Source of the DNA: Pseudalkalibacillus sp045920555
GTDB lineage: Bacteria; Bacillota; Bacilli; Bacillales; Fictibacillaceae
NCBI RefSeq assembly: GCF_045920555.1
Contig: NZ_CP174509.1
Location: 1,612,001-1,676,000 of the forward strand
Reading direction: 5' to 3'
DNA: 64,000 bases
In this document: one piece after another, positions 51,536 to 60,152 of the stretch
Numbering within the stretch: the stretch's first letter is position 1
How the letters are laid out: each line of letters starts with the position of its first letter
Program-made: the position numbers and the translations under genes
Notes under the pieces: generated by a model
The model's database searches: none
Told to the model about the DNA's origin: nothing
Seen by the model: the letters and a program-made list of their open reading frames with translations, nothing else

Positions 51536-52810
51536 TTGGCAATCGTATTGTTTTCAATTTTGATCGGATTGATCATCATAAATGTCCCAATTGCGATAGC
51601 ACTCGGATTGGCATCAGTGGCAGTCCTCTTTTTGGCGACCGGTATGCCACTCATCATTTTACCTCAAAAGATGTTCGCCGCATTGGATTCTTTCCCTTTG
51701 ATGGCGGCTCCCTTTTTCATTTTAGCTGGAAAACTTATGGAGCATGGCGGGATCTCTGAAAGGCTGATTGATTTTGCGAAAAGTCTAGTCGGTCAGTTAA
51801 AAGGTGGCCTTGCCCATGTGTCTATCGTTGCCTGTGTGTTTTTCGCTGCGATTTCAGGGTCTGCGACTGCAACGACCGCAGCAGTTGGTGGGATTTTGAT
51901 TCCGGCTATGGTTAAGGCGGGATATGATCGTAATTTTTCAACTGCCGTTCAGGCTGTCGGTGGTACAACTGGAATCATCATACCACCAAGTGTTCCATTG
52001 GTCTTGTACGGTGTGTCAGCAAGTGCTTCAGTCAGCAGTCTCTTCATAGCTGGAATTTTACCAGGGATCCTTATCGGGGTCTCCTTGATGGTGGTCGCTT
52101 ATATCATTTCCATTATTAAAGGATATGGGGCGAATGCTGAGGGATTCAGTGTAAAGAAAGTAGGAGGCACGTTTAAAAATGCGATTCTCGCCCTGTTGAT
52201 GCCAGTTATCATTCTTGGCGGGATTTACGGTGGTATATTCACGCCGACCGAAGCTTCTGTGGTTGCTGTTGTTTATGGTTTGGTGATCGGAGTCTTTGTT
52301 TATAAGCAAATCACCTGGAGCACGTTGCGAGAGATTCTCGTATCTTCTGTCGTAATCACCTCTACGATATTGTTCATTATCGGAACGGCTTCTCTGTTCG
52401 GGATGGTTCTCACGCGAGAGCGGGTTCCACAGAATATTGCAGAGATGTTTATGGCATCGGACTTATCGCCAGTGATGATTTTGCTTCTGGTCAATTTGTT
52501 CTTGTTGCTAGTCGGAACATTCATGGAAACCATTGCAGCAATCATCATCCTTACACCGATCTTGCTGCCTGTCATGACGAGTATCGGCGTGGATCCGATC
52601 CATTTTGGAATAATCATGGTTGCGAACCTGGCGATCGGATTGGTGACGCCTCCGGTCGGGATAGCTCTATTCGTCGGTGCCCAGATCGGGAATACGAAAT
52701 TCGAACCGCTCGTCAAGGCAGTCTTCCCATTCTTGATTATGATGCTGGTCGATATCCTGCTTATCACCTTCATTCCTCAATTGACACTTATCGATTTTGT
52801 CACACCATAG
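51536..52810 (+). CDS. dctM: TRAP transporter large permease DctM
   Basis: 424 residues with about 12 helices. FILAGKLMEHGGISERLIDF, ACVFFAAISGSATATTAAVG, ILPGILIGVSL and FTPTEASVVAVVY are conserved in DctM. TTG 51536 is preceded closely by AAGGAA; the exact start is uncertain by a few codons. The carried acid is not known; it could be a substrate of the catabolic cluster at 56.7-61.1 kb (inference). Confidence 0.93.
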   Translation: MAIVLFSILIGLIIINVPIAIALGLASVAVLFLATGMPLIILPQKMFAALDSFPLMAAPFFILAGKLMEHGGISERLIDFAKSLVGQLKGGLAHVSIVACVFFAAISGSATATTAAVGGILIPAMVKAGYDRNFSTAVQAVGGTTGIIIPPSVPLVLYGVSASASVSSLFIAGILPGILIGVSLMVVAYIISIIKGYGANAEGFSVKKVGGTFKNAILALLMPVIILGGIYGGIFTPTEASVVAVVYGLVIGVFVYKQITWSTLREILVSSVVITSTILFIIGTASLFGMVLTRERVPQNIAEMFMASDLSPVMILLLVNLFLLLVGTFMETIAAIIILTPILLPVMTSIGVDPIHFGIIMVANLAIGLVTPPVGIALFVGAQIGNTKFEPLVKAVFPFLIMMLVDILLITFIPQLTLIDFVTP

Positions 52811-52865
52811 GATTAAGACAGCTCGCGGAAATATCAGCCTAGAGAACACATAAGATATTGATCGG

Positions 52866-52993
52866 GAAAGGGGCTGTCCCAAAACAATAGTGTCGGACAT
52901 CATCAACTCAGCAATTTGTGTCAAAACCACGCTTTTCTCAAAATGTTGTTGGAAACGGTGAGAGTCAGACACTTATGGGACAACCTCTTTTCC
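52866..52993. terminator. Long-loop hairpin derived from a terminator repeat
   Basis: AAAGGGGCTGTCCCA at 52867 and TGGGACAACCTCTTT at 52976-52991 pair, with GTGTCGGAC/GTCAGACAC extending the arms, but about 65 unrelated bases sit in the loop. It has the same core as the simple terminators at 35.5 and 48.6 kb, as if its tip had gained an insert. Confidence 0.5.
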
Positions 52994-53022
52994 AAATTAA
53001 TGATGTAGAGCGGAGGTTGATT

Positions 53023-54567
53023 ATGGAGCATTCTATCTTAAGTACTTTTCCTATTGAAGTAAACAAGAAGTTTCCTGAAAAAACGGCCCTTTATTTTTAT
53101 GGAAAAGAAATTTCCTACGAAAAGTTGGATTCAATGGTCGGTAGATTGGCAAAAGGATTAGAGGAGAAGTTCAGGATACAGCCTGGTGATGTTCTTGCAA
53201 TCCAAACGACGAATACGATTGAATTCGTCTATGTCCTGTTAGCATGCTGGCGTATTGGCGCATCCTTGTCTCCGATCAATCCTTCGTTAAAAGCGGAGGA
53301 AATCCATTACCAGTTAGAGCATTCCAGAGCGAAATGCTATTTCTATCAGGATGACATCGAGTATAAAGCAAGGGAAGCCATCAGCCATATTAAAACGGAT
53401 ATTATTTCAATCCGAATCAGTTCAGACCCACGGGTTTCAAAGGATGGTTGGGATTTACCGGCTGTTACTTTGGACGATGGATTGGATGCAAAAAAAGTTT
53501 CCAGGGAAGAGATCGGCTTGATCATCTATACCTCTGGGACAACAGGGAAACCAAAAGGCGTTCTCTTGACGCATTCAAACATCATCGAAATGTGCAAAAT
53601 GTCGATCAAATCCTTCCAACTTACAGAAAATGACCGTTCTTTCTTGATTCTTCCGCTTTTCCATGTGAATGCGATCATCTTTACGTTGACCTCTGTATTG
53701 ATGCAGGGGGGAAGTGTAGTAATCCGAAAAAAATTCATTGCGGATGAATTTCTGCCTGCGGTCGATCAGTATAAACCGACCTTTACCTCGGGTGTGCCTA
53801 CGGTCTACCGTTATCTTGCAGATTTACCAAAAGGGATTGAGGACCAATATGATCTAAGTTCCATGAGGTTCAGCATTTGTGGGGCTGCACCTGTCTCGAT
53901 CAGTCTTTTTGAACAGTTCGAGTCGCGCTTTCCTTTTAAACTGATCGAAGGATGGGGGCTCTCAGAAGGGACCTGCGCATCTACATTGAATCCCCTTGAT
54001 GGCAAAAGGAAAGTCGGTTCGATCGGTAAACCTTTGGATAAGCAATCATTGAAGGTTGTTGATGAATCGGGAGAAGAGGTGCCTATTGGGGAATATGGTG
54101 AATTGACGGTCAAAGGTCCCAATGTGATGAAAGGTTACTTGCGGAATGAAGAGGAAACAAGGAAAGTCCTGAACAATGGGTGGTTATCAACAGGGGATAT
54201 TGGCTATCAGGATGAAGACGGTTATTTCTATATCGTCGACCGGAAAAAGGATATGATCATAAGAGGCGGGATGAACATCTATCCCAAACAGATCGAGGAG
54301 ATCATCTTTCAGCTTCCAGACGTCTTAGAGGCAGCTGTGATCGGTGTTCCGGATGATCTATATGGTGAAGAAGTCGTAGCTTATGTGGTTCTCAAGTCAG
54401 GTTCAAATCTGACGTCTGCTGCGATCATTGAGCATTGTCAGAGCAAAATGGCGAATTATAGATGTCCGAAAGAAGTTTATAAGATCGAGGAAATTCCAAA
54501 AAATTCAGTAGGGAAAGTGACCAAAGGGGTACTTAGATCTTTGTATTCACCATCCTTGAATAAGTAG
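53023..54567 (+). CDS. Acyl-CoA synthetase (AMP-forming)
   Basis: 514 residues from ATG 53023 (CGGAGG 8 bases upstream); the frame is open further upstream through the hairpin without a ribosome site. IIYTSGTTGKPKGVLLTHSN is the AMP-binding loop, GWGLSEGT and STGDIGYQDEDGYFYIVDRK follow, and Lys near the C-terminus (PKNSVGKVTKG) is catalytic. It activates a fatty or other carboxylic acid to its CoA ester. Paired with the TetR gene 20 bp downstream, which suggests a fatty-acid-like inducer. Confidence 0.92.
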   Translation: MEHSILSTFPIEVNKKFPEKTALYFYGKEISYEKLDSMVGRLAKGLEEKFRIQPGDVLAIQTTNTIEFVYVLLACWRIGASLSPINPSLKAEEIHYQLEHSRAKCYFYQDDIEYKAREAISHIKTDIISIRISSDPRVSKDGWDLPAVTLDDGLDAKKVSREEIGLIIYTSGTTGKPKGVLLTHSNIIEMCKMSIKSFQLTENDRSFLILPLFHVNAIIFTLTSVLMQGGSVVIRKKFIADEFLPAVDQYKPTFTSGVPTVYRYLADLPKGIEDQYDLSSMRFSICGAAPVSISLFEQFESRFPFKLIEGWGLSEGTCASTLNPLDGKRKVGSIGKPLDKQSLKVVDESGEEVPIGEYGELTVKGPNVMKGYLRNEEETRKVLNNGWLSTGDIGYQDEDGYFYIVDRKKDMIIRGGMNIYPKQIEEIIFQLPDVLEAAVIGVPDDLYGEEVVAYVVLKSGSNLTSAAIIEHCQSKMANYRCPKEVYKIEEIPKNSVGKVTKGVLRSLYSPSLNK

Positions 54568-54587
54568 AAAGACAGGGTGAATTTTTT

Positions 54588-55247
54588 ATGAATAAAAAAG
54601 AAATTAAGTACGGTCTTATACTGGATGCTGCTAAAATTGTTTTTTCGGAAGTGGGCTATCATAAAGCCTCTGTTTCCAGGATCGCCAAAAAGGCGGGTAT
54701 TGGTGATGGTACGGTCTATCTGTATTTTTCGAACAAAGAAGATGTATTGAAGAAGCTTTTCCATAATACCATCTATTACGAATTTGCTCCCAAAGCGGAG
54801 AGCCTGATGGAAGACATCGAGGACCCTCGCTTGAAATTGTACGAACTTGTCCGTAATCATCTTCATTATTTCGGTAAAGACTATGCCCTTTCAAAAGTCA
54901 TTCAGATTGAGGCGAGACAATCAAGTTCAGAAATCAGAGAGGCGATGAAGGCAGGTATCAAAAGGTATTTCAAATTGATTGAATCTATCATAGAAGATGG
55001 TCAGAAAAAGGGTGTGTATCGGGAAGACATCTCTAAAAAGACTGCAAGGCAGGTCATATTCGGTTCGCTCGATGAAGTTGTAACTTGCTGGGTACTTTCA
55101 AGCAGATCCTATCCATTGAGCTCCAAAGTGGATGAGGTTTTTCGGGTCCTCCTTACAGCAATTTATAATTTCTCTTTTATAGAGAACTTACCGTGGACCA
55201 TGCAACCGAAAGAATTTTCAACCAAACAAGTAGAGGATATGTTATGA
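54588..55247 (+). CDS. TetR/AcrR regulator, FadR-like
   Basis: 219 residues. Helix-turn-helix ILDAAKIVFSEVGYHKASVS, then RIAKKAGIGDGTVYLYFSNK (about 10-50); the rest is a helical ligand-binding domain resembling Bacillus FadR (YsiA), which senses long-chain acyl-CoA. It is co-transcribed with the acyl-CoA synthetase. ATG 54588 is preceded by a weak site (ACAGGGTGA). Confidence 0.88.
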   Translation: MNKKEIKYGLILDAAKIVFSEVGYHKASVSRIAKKAGIGDGTVYLYFSNKEDVLKKLFHNTIYYEFAPKAESLMEDIEDPRLKLYELVRNHLHYFGKDYALSKVIQIEARQSSSEIREAMKAGIKRYFKLIESIIEDGQKKGVYREDISKKTARQVIFGSLDEVVTCWVLSSRSYPLSSKVDEVFRVLLTAIYNFSFIENLPWTMQPKEFSTKQVEDML

Positions 55248-55267
55248 AGGAACGGCCGGATCGCCGA

Positions 55268-55312
55268 CAGAAATTTCGTCCCAAATCATGGGGCGGAATT
55301 TTTTTGTTGTAA
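55268..55312 (+). terminator. Terminator of the acyl-CoA synthetase-tetR unit
   Basis: AAATTTCGTCCC and GGGGCGGAATTT pair around AAATCAT, followed by TTTTT. Confidence 0.85.
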
Positions 55313-55362
55313 AAAAGCTCCCTTAAGGCATGCTAACAATAGCATTTCTGTGGGGTGATTTG

Positions 55363-56265
55363 ATGAAGAAAGCTTTTCTGCTTTTATCATTAGGATTTTT
55401 GATCCTGGCTGAATTGATTCTGTGTCCGGCAACTACAATGGCGATCTATGAGGAAGGCTCGTCTGATCTGGATTTACGGGTGATGACCTACAATGTCAGA
55501 TTCATGAACAATGCGGTTCCGTCCCCCTATAATTGGGATGGAAGGAGGCCGTTAGTCCAAAGGGTGATCCGAAGCCACATGCCGGATATCATCGGAACAC
55601 AGGAACCTCTTTATCAGCAGGTTAAAGAGATGGCTTCTGATCTACCAGAATACGACTGGATCGGACTGGGAAAGGAAGGTGGCAGTAAAGGATTATTCAT
55701 GCCGATTTTCTATAGGAAAACACGGTTCACACCTTTGGAGTATGACCATTATTGGCTTTCTGACACGCCGGAAACAATCGGTTCTAGATCTTGGGGCAAC
55801 ATCAATCCGAGAATGGTGACCTGGGTGAAGTTCCTTGACCATCAGACGAACCAATCGTTCTATTTTGTAAATACGCACTTGGATCATATATCAGAAGAAT
55901 CCAGGCAGAAAAGTACCACACTCATTTTAAAGAAGCTGAAGGAATTCGATCCAGCTTTACCGATTCTGATGATGGGGGATTTTAATGTGGGTCCGGATAG
56001 TGTCGTCCATCAAAAGCTGACAAAAGAGGGACCTTTAGTAGATTTGTGGCAGGTAGCAGAAAGAAGGATCAACGAAGGTCTAGGTACATTCAATGCTTTC
56101 CGTGATCCGACAGGCGGGGGACCAAAGGATCGTATCGACTGGATCCTATCTAAAGGAAAAGTGACTGTACATGAAATCGGAATTTTGGATGAGCGGGAGG
56201 ACGGTCGTTTTCCAAGTGACCATTATCCAGTGATTGCTGACTTGACGCTTCACTTCACCCCTTAA
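55363..56265 (+). CDS. Secreted endonuclease/exonuclease/phosphatase family protein
   Basis: 300 residues from ATG 55363 (GGGGTGA upstream). Signal peptide (KKAFLLLSLGFLILAELILC, cut near residue 30). Then VMTYNVRF, DIIGTQEPLYQQ, VNTHLDHISEESR, MMGDFNVGPDS and SDHYPV supply the metal- and phosphate-binding residues of the DNase I/sphingomyelinase fold. Cleaves a phosphodiester or phosphate outside the cell; the substrate is not determined. Confidence 0.9.
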   Translation: MKKAFLLLSLGFLILAELILCPATTMAIYEEGSSDLDLRVMTYNVRFMNNAVPSPYNWDGRRPLVQRVIRSHMPDIIGTQEPLYQQVKEMASDLPEYDWIGLGKEGGSKGLFMPIFYRKTRFTPLEYDHYWLSDTPETIGSRSWGNINPRMVTWVKFLDHQTNQSFYFVNTHLDHISEESRQKSTTLILKKLKEFDPALPILMMGDFNVGPDSVVHQKLTKEGPLVDLWQVAERRINEGLGTFNAFRDPTGGGPKDRIDWILSKGKVTVHEIGILDEREDGRFPSDHYPVIADLTLHFTP

Positions 56266-56329
56266 GACATTATGCGATTGATTAATGTCAAATGAACAAG
56301 AAAGTATTCTAAAAATTCGGAATAAACGG

Positions 56330-56358
56330 TTGACTTTTCATTTATCTTACCTTACATT
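56330..56358 (+). promoter_or_regulatory. Promoter of the sugar-acid-like catabolic cluster
   Basis: TTGACT (56330-56335), 17 bases, TACATT (56353-56358). The flanking site at 56369 would sit at or just after the start of transcription, a good place for a repressor. Confidence 0.55.
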
Positions 56359-56368
56359 AAATGATATC

Positions 56369-56390
56369 TGATATATCTGACATCACTAAA
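56369..56390. promoter_or_regulatory. Candidate operator, copy 1 of a shared 22-bp site
   Basis: TGATATATC, then TG, ACATCA, C, TAAA. A copy differing at 3 of 22 positions lies at 63378-63399, on the other side of the cluster. The core TGATATATC(A/T) is nearly palindromic. The GntR protein coded at 61181 is the likely binder (inference). Confidence 0.55.
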
Positions 56391-56535
56391 TATACGTTTG
56401 TTATGTTGGGTTACCCCTTTTGTAAATATTGACTTCCTCTGCTTATTACATCCTTAGTAAACTGACTGTTTTTCACTCCTTAGATTTTCTGCCCAAGATC
56501 ATTCATTATGAAGAATTCCATTTGCCGGTTAAAAA

Positions 56536-56549
56536 TGTTAGCGCTTACT
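56536..56549. promoter_or_regulatory. Catabolite-responsive element (cre)
   Basis: TGTTAGCGCTTACT fits the CcpA consensus TGWAARCGYTWNCW except for one T for A, with the central AGCGCT palindrome. It lies about 180 bp downstream of the promoter and 118 bp upstream of the first cluster gene, in the leader, where CcpA would block transcription when glucose is present. Confidence 0.7.
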
Positions 56550-56666
56550 TTCATTTTGATTGTTATGTATACCAATTTGAATTGAAAAGAGGTCCCGACC
56601 AATATAGCTTCGTAAGTCCATGAAGGTGTTGTTATAAAACACGTGATACAAGGAGGGGTTGAAGTA

Positions 56667-57449
56667 ATGTTCCACAATCAATTCAAGCGGAAGTTGTTTG
56701 ATCCTGCAGAGGATACAACCTTTGGTGTATTTGTCGGATTTCCTTCCACCCAGGTGATCGAAATGGCTGGTTATAACCATTTTGATGTTGCAGTGATTGA
56801 TAATGAACATGGGATGCTGACACCTGAAAACGTCGAACATATGGTTATCGCTTCAGAATTGGTCAGGTTGACACCGCTTGTCCGAGTTGTCTCCAGTGAA
56901 CCGAGTGAAATCTTGAAAATGATGGATCGGGGCGCCCACGGTGTCCATGTTCCACAAGTTGATACCAAGGAAGAGGCGGAAAGGGTGGTGCAGGCTGTCA
57001 AGTATCCCCCTTTTGGAAAAAGGGGAGCCGCTTTTTCAATGCGAGCAGCCAGGTATGGCACCATTCCAATCCATGAGTACCTGTCACAAGCAAATCGGGA
57101 ATCACTTGTCTGTGTACATTTGGAAAGCACAAAAGCTATGGAAAATATTGAAGGTATTCTAAGTGTACAAGGAATCGATGTCGTCTATATCGGACCGACT
57201 GATCTATCCGTTTCATTAGGATTCGGGGGCAGGATCGATCATCCTGAGGTATTGAAGGCGATTGATAAGATTCATGAAACAGCACGATCATATGGGGTGA
57301 AAGTCGGTATCCATACGAAAGATGCAAAAGGGGCACAGGCTAGGAAAGCATGGGGAGCCGACTATGTTTGTCTGACAGTCACTTCCTTGATCAATCAGGC
57401 ATTTTCCCAATACATCGAACAGGCCCGTCTATCTAAAATAAACCAATAA
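56667..57449 (+). CDS. HpcH/HpaI family aldolase
   Basis: 260 residues from ATG 56667 (AAGGAGGGG upstream). VFVGFPSTQVIEMAGYNHFD, VIDNEHGM (His48), RGAHGVHVPQVDTKEEAERV, LESTKAMENI (metal-binding Glu) and YIGPTDLSVSLG are class II pyruvate-aldolase features. It splits 4-hydroxy-2-oxo acids, such as 2-keto-3-deoxy sugar acids, to pyruvate (or oxaloacetate) and an aldehyde. First gene of the cluster; 15 bp before the next. Confidence 0.92.
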   Translation: MFHNQFKRKLFDPAEDTTFGVFVGFPSTQVIEMAGYNHFDVAVIDNEHGMLTPENVEHMVIASELVRLTPLVRVVSSEPSEILKMMDRGAHGVHVPQVDTKEEAERVVQAVKYPPFGKRGAAFSMRAARYGTIPIHEYLSQANRESLVCVHLESTKAMENIEGILSVQGIDVVYIGPTDLSVSLGFGGRIDHPEVLKAIDKIHETARSYGVKVGIHTKDAKGAQARKAWGADYVCLTVTSLINQAFSQYIEQARLSKINQ

Positions 57450-57464
57450 AGGGGGAACGTTAAT

Positions 57465-58391
57465 ATGAAGCATTTAGAGTTGGCAAAAAAATTAGAGACG
57501 ATATCGGCTATCAATCTGACACCTTTTTATAAGGATACGAAAGAGATTGATTGGAACAGTTTGAAAGCGAATATCGACTTTTTGATCGCAAATGGTACAG
57601 AAGTGATTGTACCATGCGGGAATACGGGTGAATTCTATGCACTCACACTTGATGAAGTGAAAGAGGTGACTGAAAAAGTAGTTGATTATGTAGACGGGAA
57701 AGCAGTTGTGATGGCTGGAATCGGTTATTCAGTCCCGACAGCGATAGAGCTTGGCAAGGCGGCCAAAAATGCTGGGACGGACTGTGTGATGATCCACCAG
57801 CCTATCCATCCCTATGTGACCGATTCCGGAGCCGTTTCCTATTTTAAAGAAATCATCACAAATATCGATCTTCCAGTAGTCCTTTATTTTAAAGATCCTA
57901 ATCTAAGTGACGATATTCTAATTGATTTGGCACCTCTGGAAAATTTGGTCGGTGTAAAGTACGCGATCAACGATCTTCCTAGGTTTACAAAAACAGTACG
58001 GGAATACCCGAGGAAGGACGGCATCACATGGATTTGCGGTTCGGCTGAAAAGTGGGCTCCATATTTTTACCATGCCGGAGCCACAGGATTCACGTCCGGG
58101 TTGATCAATATCGCTCCAGAAAAATCTTTCTTGATGCTTGAAGCTTTGAAAAATGATGATCATGAAACCGTATGGCGGGTCTGGGAAGATACCCTTCCAT
58201 TTGAAGAACTGAGGGCGAAAAACAATAATGGCAATAATGTGATCGTCATCAAAGAGGCGCTGGAGCGTATCAGTTTCACGGCCGGTGTGACACGAGAGCC
58301 AGTTGACGCATTATCTGCTGAAGATAGGCAAGGGCTTGAAAACATATTGAGTGGCTGGGGACTGCTTCGAACTGGAGTAGAAACCGTATGA
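57465..58391 (+). CDS. Dihydrodipicolinate synthase family lyase/dehydratase
   Basis: 308 residues, TIM barrel of the class I pyruvate-aldolase (DapA/NAL) superfamily. PCGNTGEFYALTLDE replaces the usual GTTGE block, Tyr141 (VVLYFKDP) and Schiff-base Lys165 (GVKYAI) are in place. It is most like 5-dehydro-4-deoxyglucarate dehydratases and other sugar-acid lyases. No aldehyde dehydrogenase follows, so the standard glucarate route is not complete here. GGGGGAA precedes ATG 57465. Confidence 0.88.
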   Translation: MKHLELAKKLETISAINLTPFYKDTKEIDWNSLKANIDFLIANGTEVIVPCGNTGEFYALTLDEVKEVTEKVVDYVDGKAVVMAGIGYSVPTAIELGKAAKNAGTDCVMIHQPIHPYVTDSGAVSYFKEIITNIDLPVVLYFKDPNLSDDILIDLAPLENLVGVKYAINDLPRFTKTVREYPRKDGITWICGSAEKWAPYFYHAGATGFTSGLINIAPEKSFLMLEALKNDDHETVWRVWEDTLPFEELRAKNNNGNNVIVIKEALERISFTAGVTREPVDALSAEDRQGLENILSGWGLLRTGVETV

Positions 58392-58412
58392 CAAGCTAGA
58401 GGGGGATTCTTA

Positions 58413-60080
58413 ATGGCGAAATTGACTGCAGCACAGGCAATAGTCGAAGTACTGATCCAAGAAAATGTCGAGAAAGCTTTTTGTGTACCGGGGGAAAGTT
58501 ATTTAAGTGTCATGGATGCCTTGAATGACCAAGATCAGATTTCATTGATAAGCGGTCGCCATGAAGGTGGGGTTTCTTTCATGACGGAAGGCTATGCAAA
58601 AGCAAGCGGGAAAGTCGGGGTCTGTTTTGCGACAAGGGGTCCAGGTGCGACAAATCTATCCATCGGACTGCATACAGCCAAACAGGATTCAACACCGATA
58701 GTCGCTTTTATCGGGCAGGTTGAACGGAATTATCAGGAAAGAGAAGCATTTCAAGAAGTGAATCTGGAGCAATATTTTCGACACCTGGTAAAATGGTCGG
58801 TTGAAATCAGGGATGCTTCCCGTACTGATGAACTGGTCTCTAGGGCATTCCATGTTGCAAGGTCTGGCAGGCCTGGTCCTGTCGTTGTTTCACTACCACA
58901 GGATGTTCTCGATGAAACCGCTGAATTCTCCTTCCATTGCTCCAGGATCTATTCTGACCCGAGGCCAAATAGGGATGCGGTTGCACAGGTTAAAGATATG
59001 ATGACCTCAGCAAATCAGCCAGTCATCATTGCCGGAGGTGGTATCTGTACTTCAAAAGCTTCCGGTCGGTTGGCTGATTTAGCGGATAAATTGCAAGCAC
59101 CGGTAATGACTGCTTTCAGGAGGTTTGATGCATTCCCGAATGACGATCGTCATTATGCGGGTTCACTAGGCCTTGGTACACCCGGATACCTGCTTGATTG
59201 TATAAAAGAATCTGATGTCGTTCTCGCTATCGGGACAAGGTTTTCACAGATAACCACCCAAGATTATACGTTAATGAATCCGTCCTCTAAATTGATTCAT
59301 GTCGATATTTCTCCGCATGAATTGAACAAGGTTTATAAGCCCCATACAGGAATTGTTTCTGATGCAAAGCAGTTCATTGAAGACTTGTTCGCTATTACAG
59401 AGGCACCTGCACTAGACAGGAAAAAGCAGGAAAGGGTCAAGTTTTATCGAGAGGAATACGTGAAGTTCCGTGAAATTCCAACCTTGAAAGACGATGAGTA
59501 TGTCGATCTGGCTGGTGCGATCAAAGATTTGAAGGATGTTTTGCCCGAAGACACGATCATTACTAATGATGCGGGGAACTTTTTCGGGTGGCTTGCAAAA
59601 TACTATTCTTTCATTCACGAAGGGACATATGTTGGACCAACTTCCGGAGCCATGGGTTATGGAATGCCAGCAGCAATCGGCGCAAAACTGGCCCGACCGG
59701 ATAAGCAAGTGGTCTGTCTATCTGGGGATGGCGGCTTCATGATGACGATGCAGGAGTTGGAAACGGCCATACGCTACAACATACCGGTCATTGCGGTTGT
59801 GGCAAATAATAATATGTATGGCACCATCAGGATGCATCAAGAAATACAGTTTCCCAACCGAGTGATCGGCACGGATCTGACCAATCCCGATTTTGCTGAA
59901 ATGGCTAAAGTGATGGGGTGTCATGGTGAACGGGTAGAGTCTAATGATGATTTCACTGCCGCACTAAAGCGAGCATTGAAATCAGGGAAACCGAGTGTAA
60001 TAGAGGTTCGGACAGATCCGCAACAAATTTCAGTACGCAGGACGATCGATGAATTAAGAGGAGTTGTAAAGAGTGGCTGA
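58413..60080 (+). CDS. Thiamine-diphosphate enzyme, acetolactate-synthase-like
   Basis: 555 residues in three domains. The N-terminal domain has FCVPGESYLSVMDAL and RHEGGVSFMTEGYAKASG with the catalytic Glu51 (so it is not glyoxylate carboligase, which lacks it); the C-terminal domain has LSGDGGFMMTMQELETAIRY, ending NNNMYG, for ThDP/Mg. It decarboxylates or ligates a 2-oxo acid. No regulatory small subunit is adjacent, so a catabolic role is more likely than branched-chain synthesis. Confidence 0.9.
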   Translation: MAKLTAAQAIVEVLIQENVEKAFCVPGESYLSVMDALNDQDQISLISGRHEGGVSFMTEGYAKASGKVGVCFATRGPGATNLSIGLHTAKQDSTPIVAFIGQVERNYQEREAFQEVNLEQYFRHLVKWSVEIRDASRTDELVSRAFHVARSGRPGPVVVSLPQDVLDETAEFSFHCSRIYSDPRPNRDAVAQVKDMMTSANQPVIIAGGGICTSKASGRLADLADKLQAPVMTAFRRFDAFPNDDRHYAGSLGLGTPGYLLDCIKESDVVLAIGTRFSQITTQDYTLMNPSSKLIHVDISPHELNKVYKPHTGIVSDAKQFIEDLFAITEAPALDRKKQERVKFYREEYVKFREIPTLKDDEYVDLAGAIKDLKDVLPEDTIITNDAGNFFGWLAKYYSFIHEGTYVGPTSGAMGYGMPAAIGAKLARPDKQVVCLSGDGGFMMTMQELETAIRYNIPVIAVVANNNMYGTIRMHQEIQFPNRVIGTDLTNPDFAEMAKVMGCHGERVESNDDFTAALKRALKSGKPSVIEVRTDPQQISVRRTIDELRGVVKSG

Positions 60081-60152
60081 TGTTCTATTTGGTCTCAGCC
60101 CTATAGATTTTTTATTGGAACGCGATATGATAGGAAAAGGAGGTGGTAGACG

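Noticed and set aside
52918..53022. Upstream extension of the acyl-CoA synthetase
   Set aside because: The extension lies in the long-loop terminator and lacks a ribosome site; ATG 53023 has CGGAGG.
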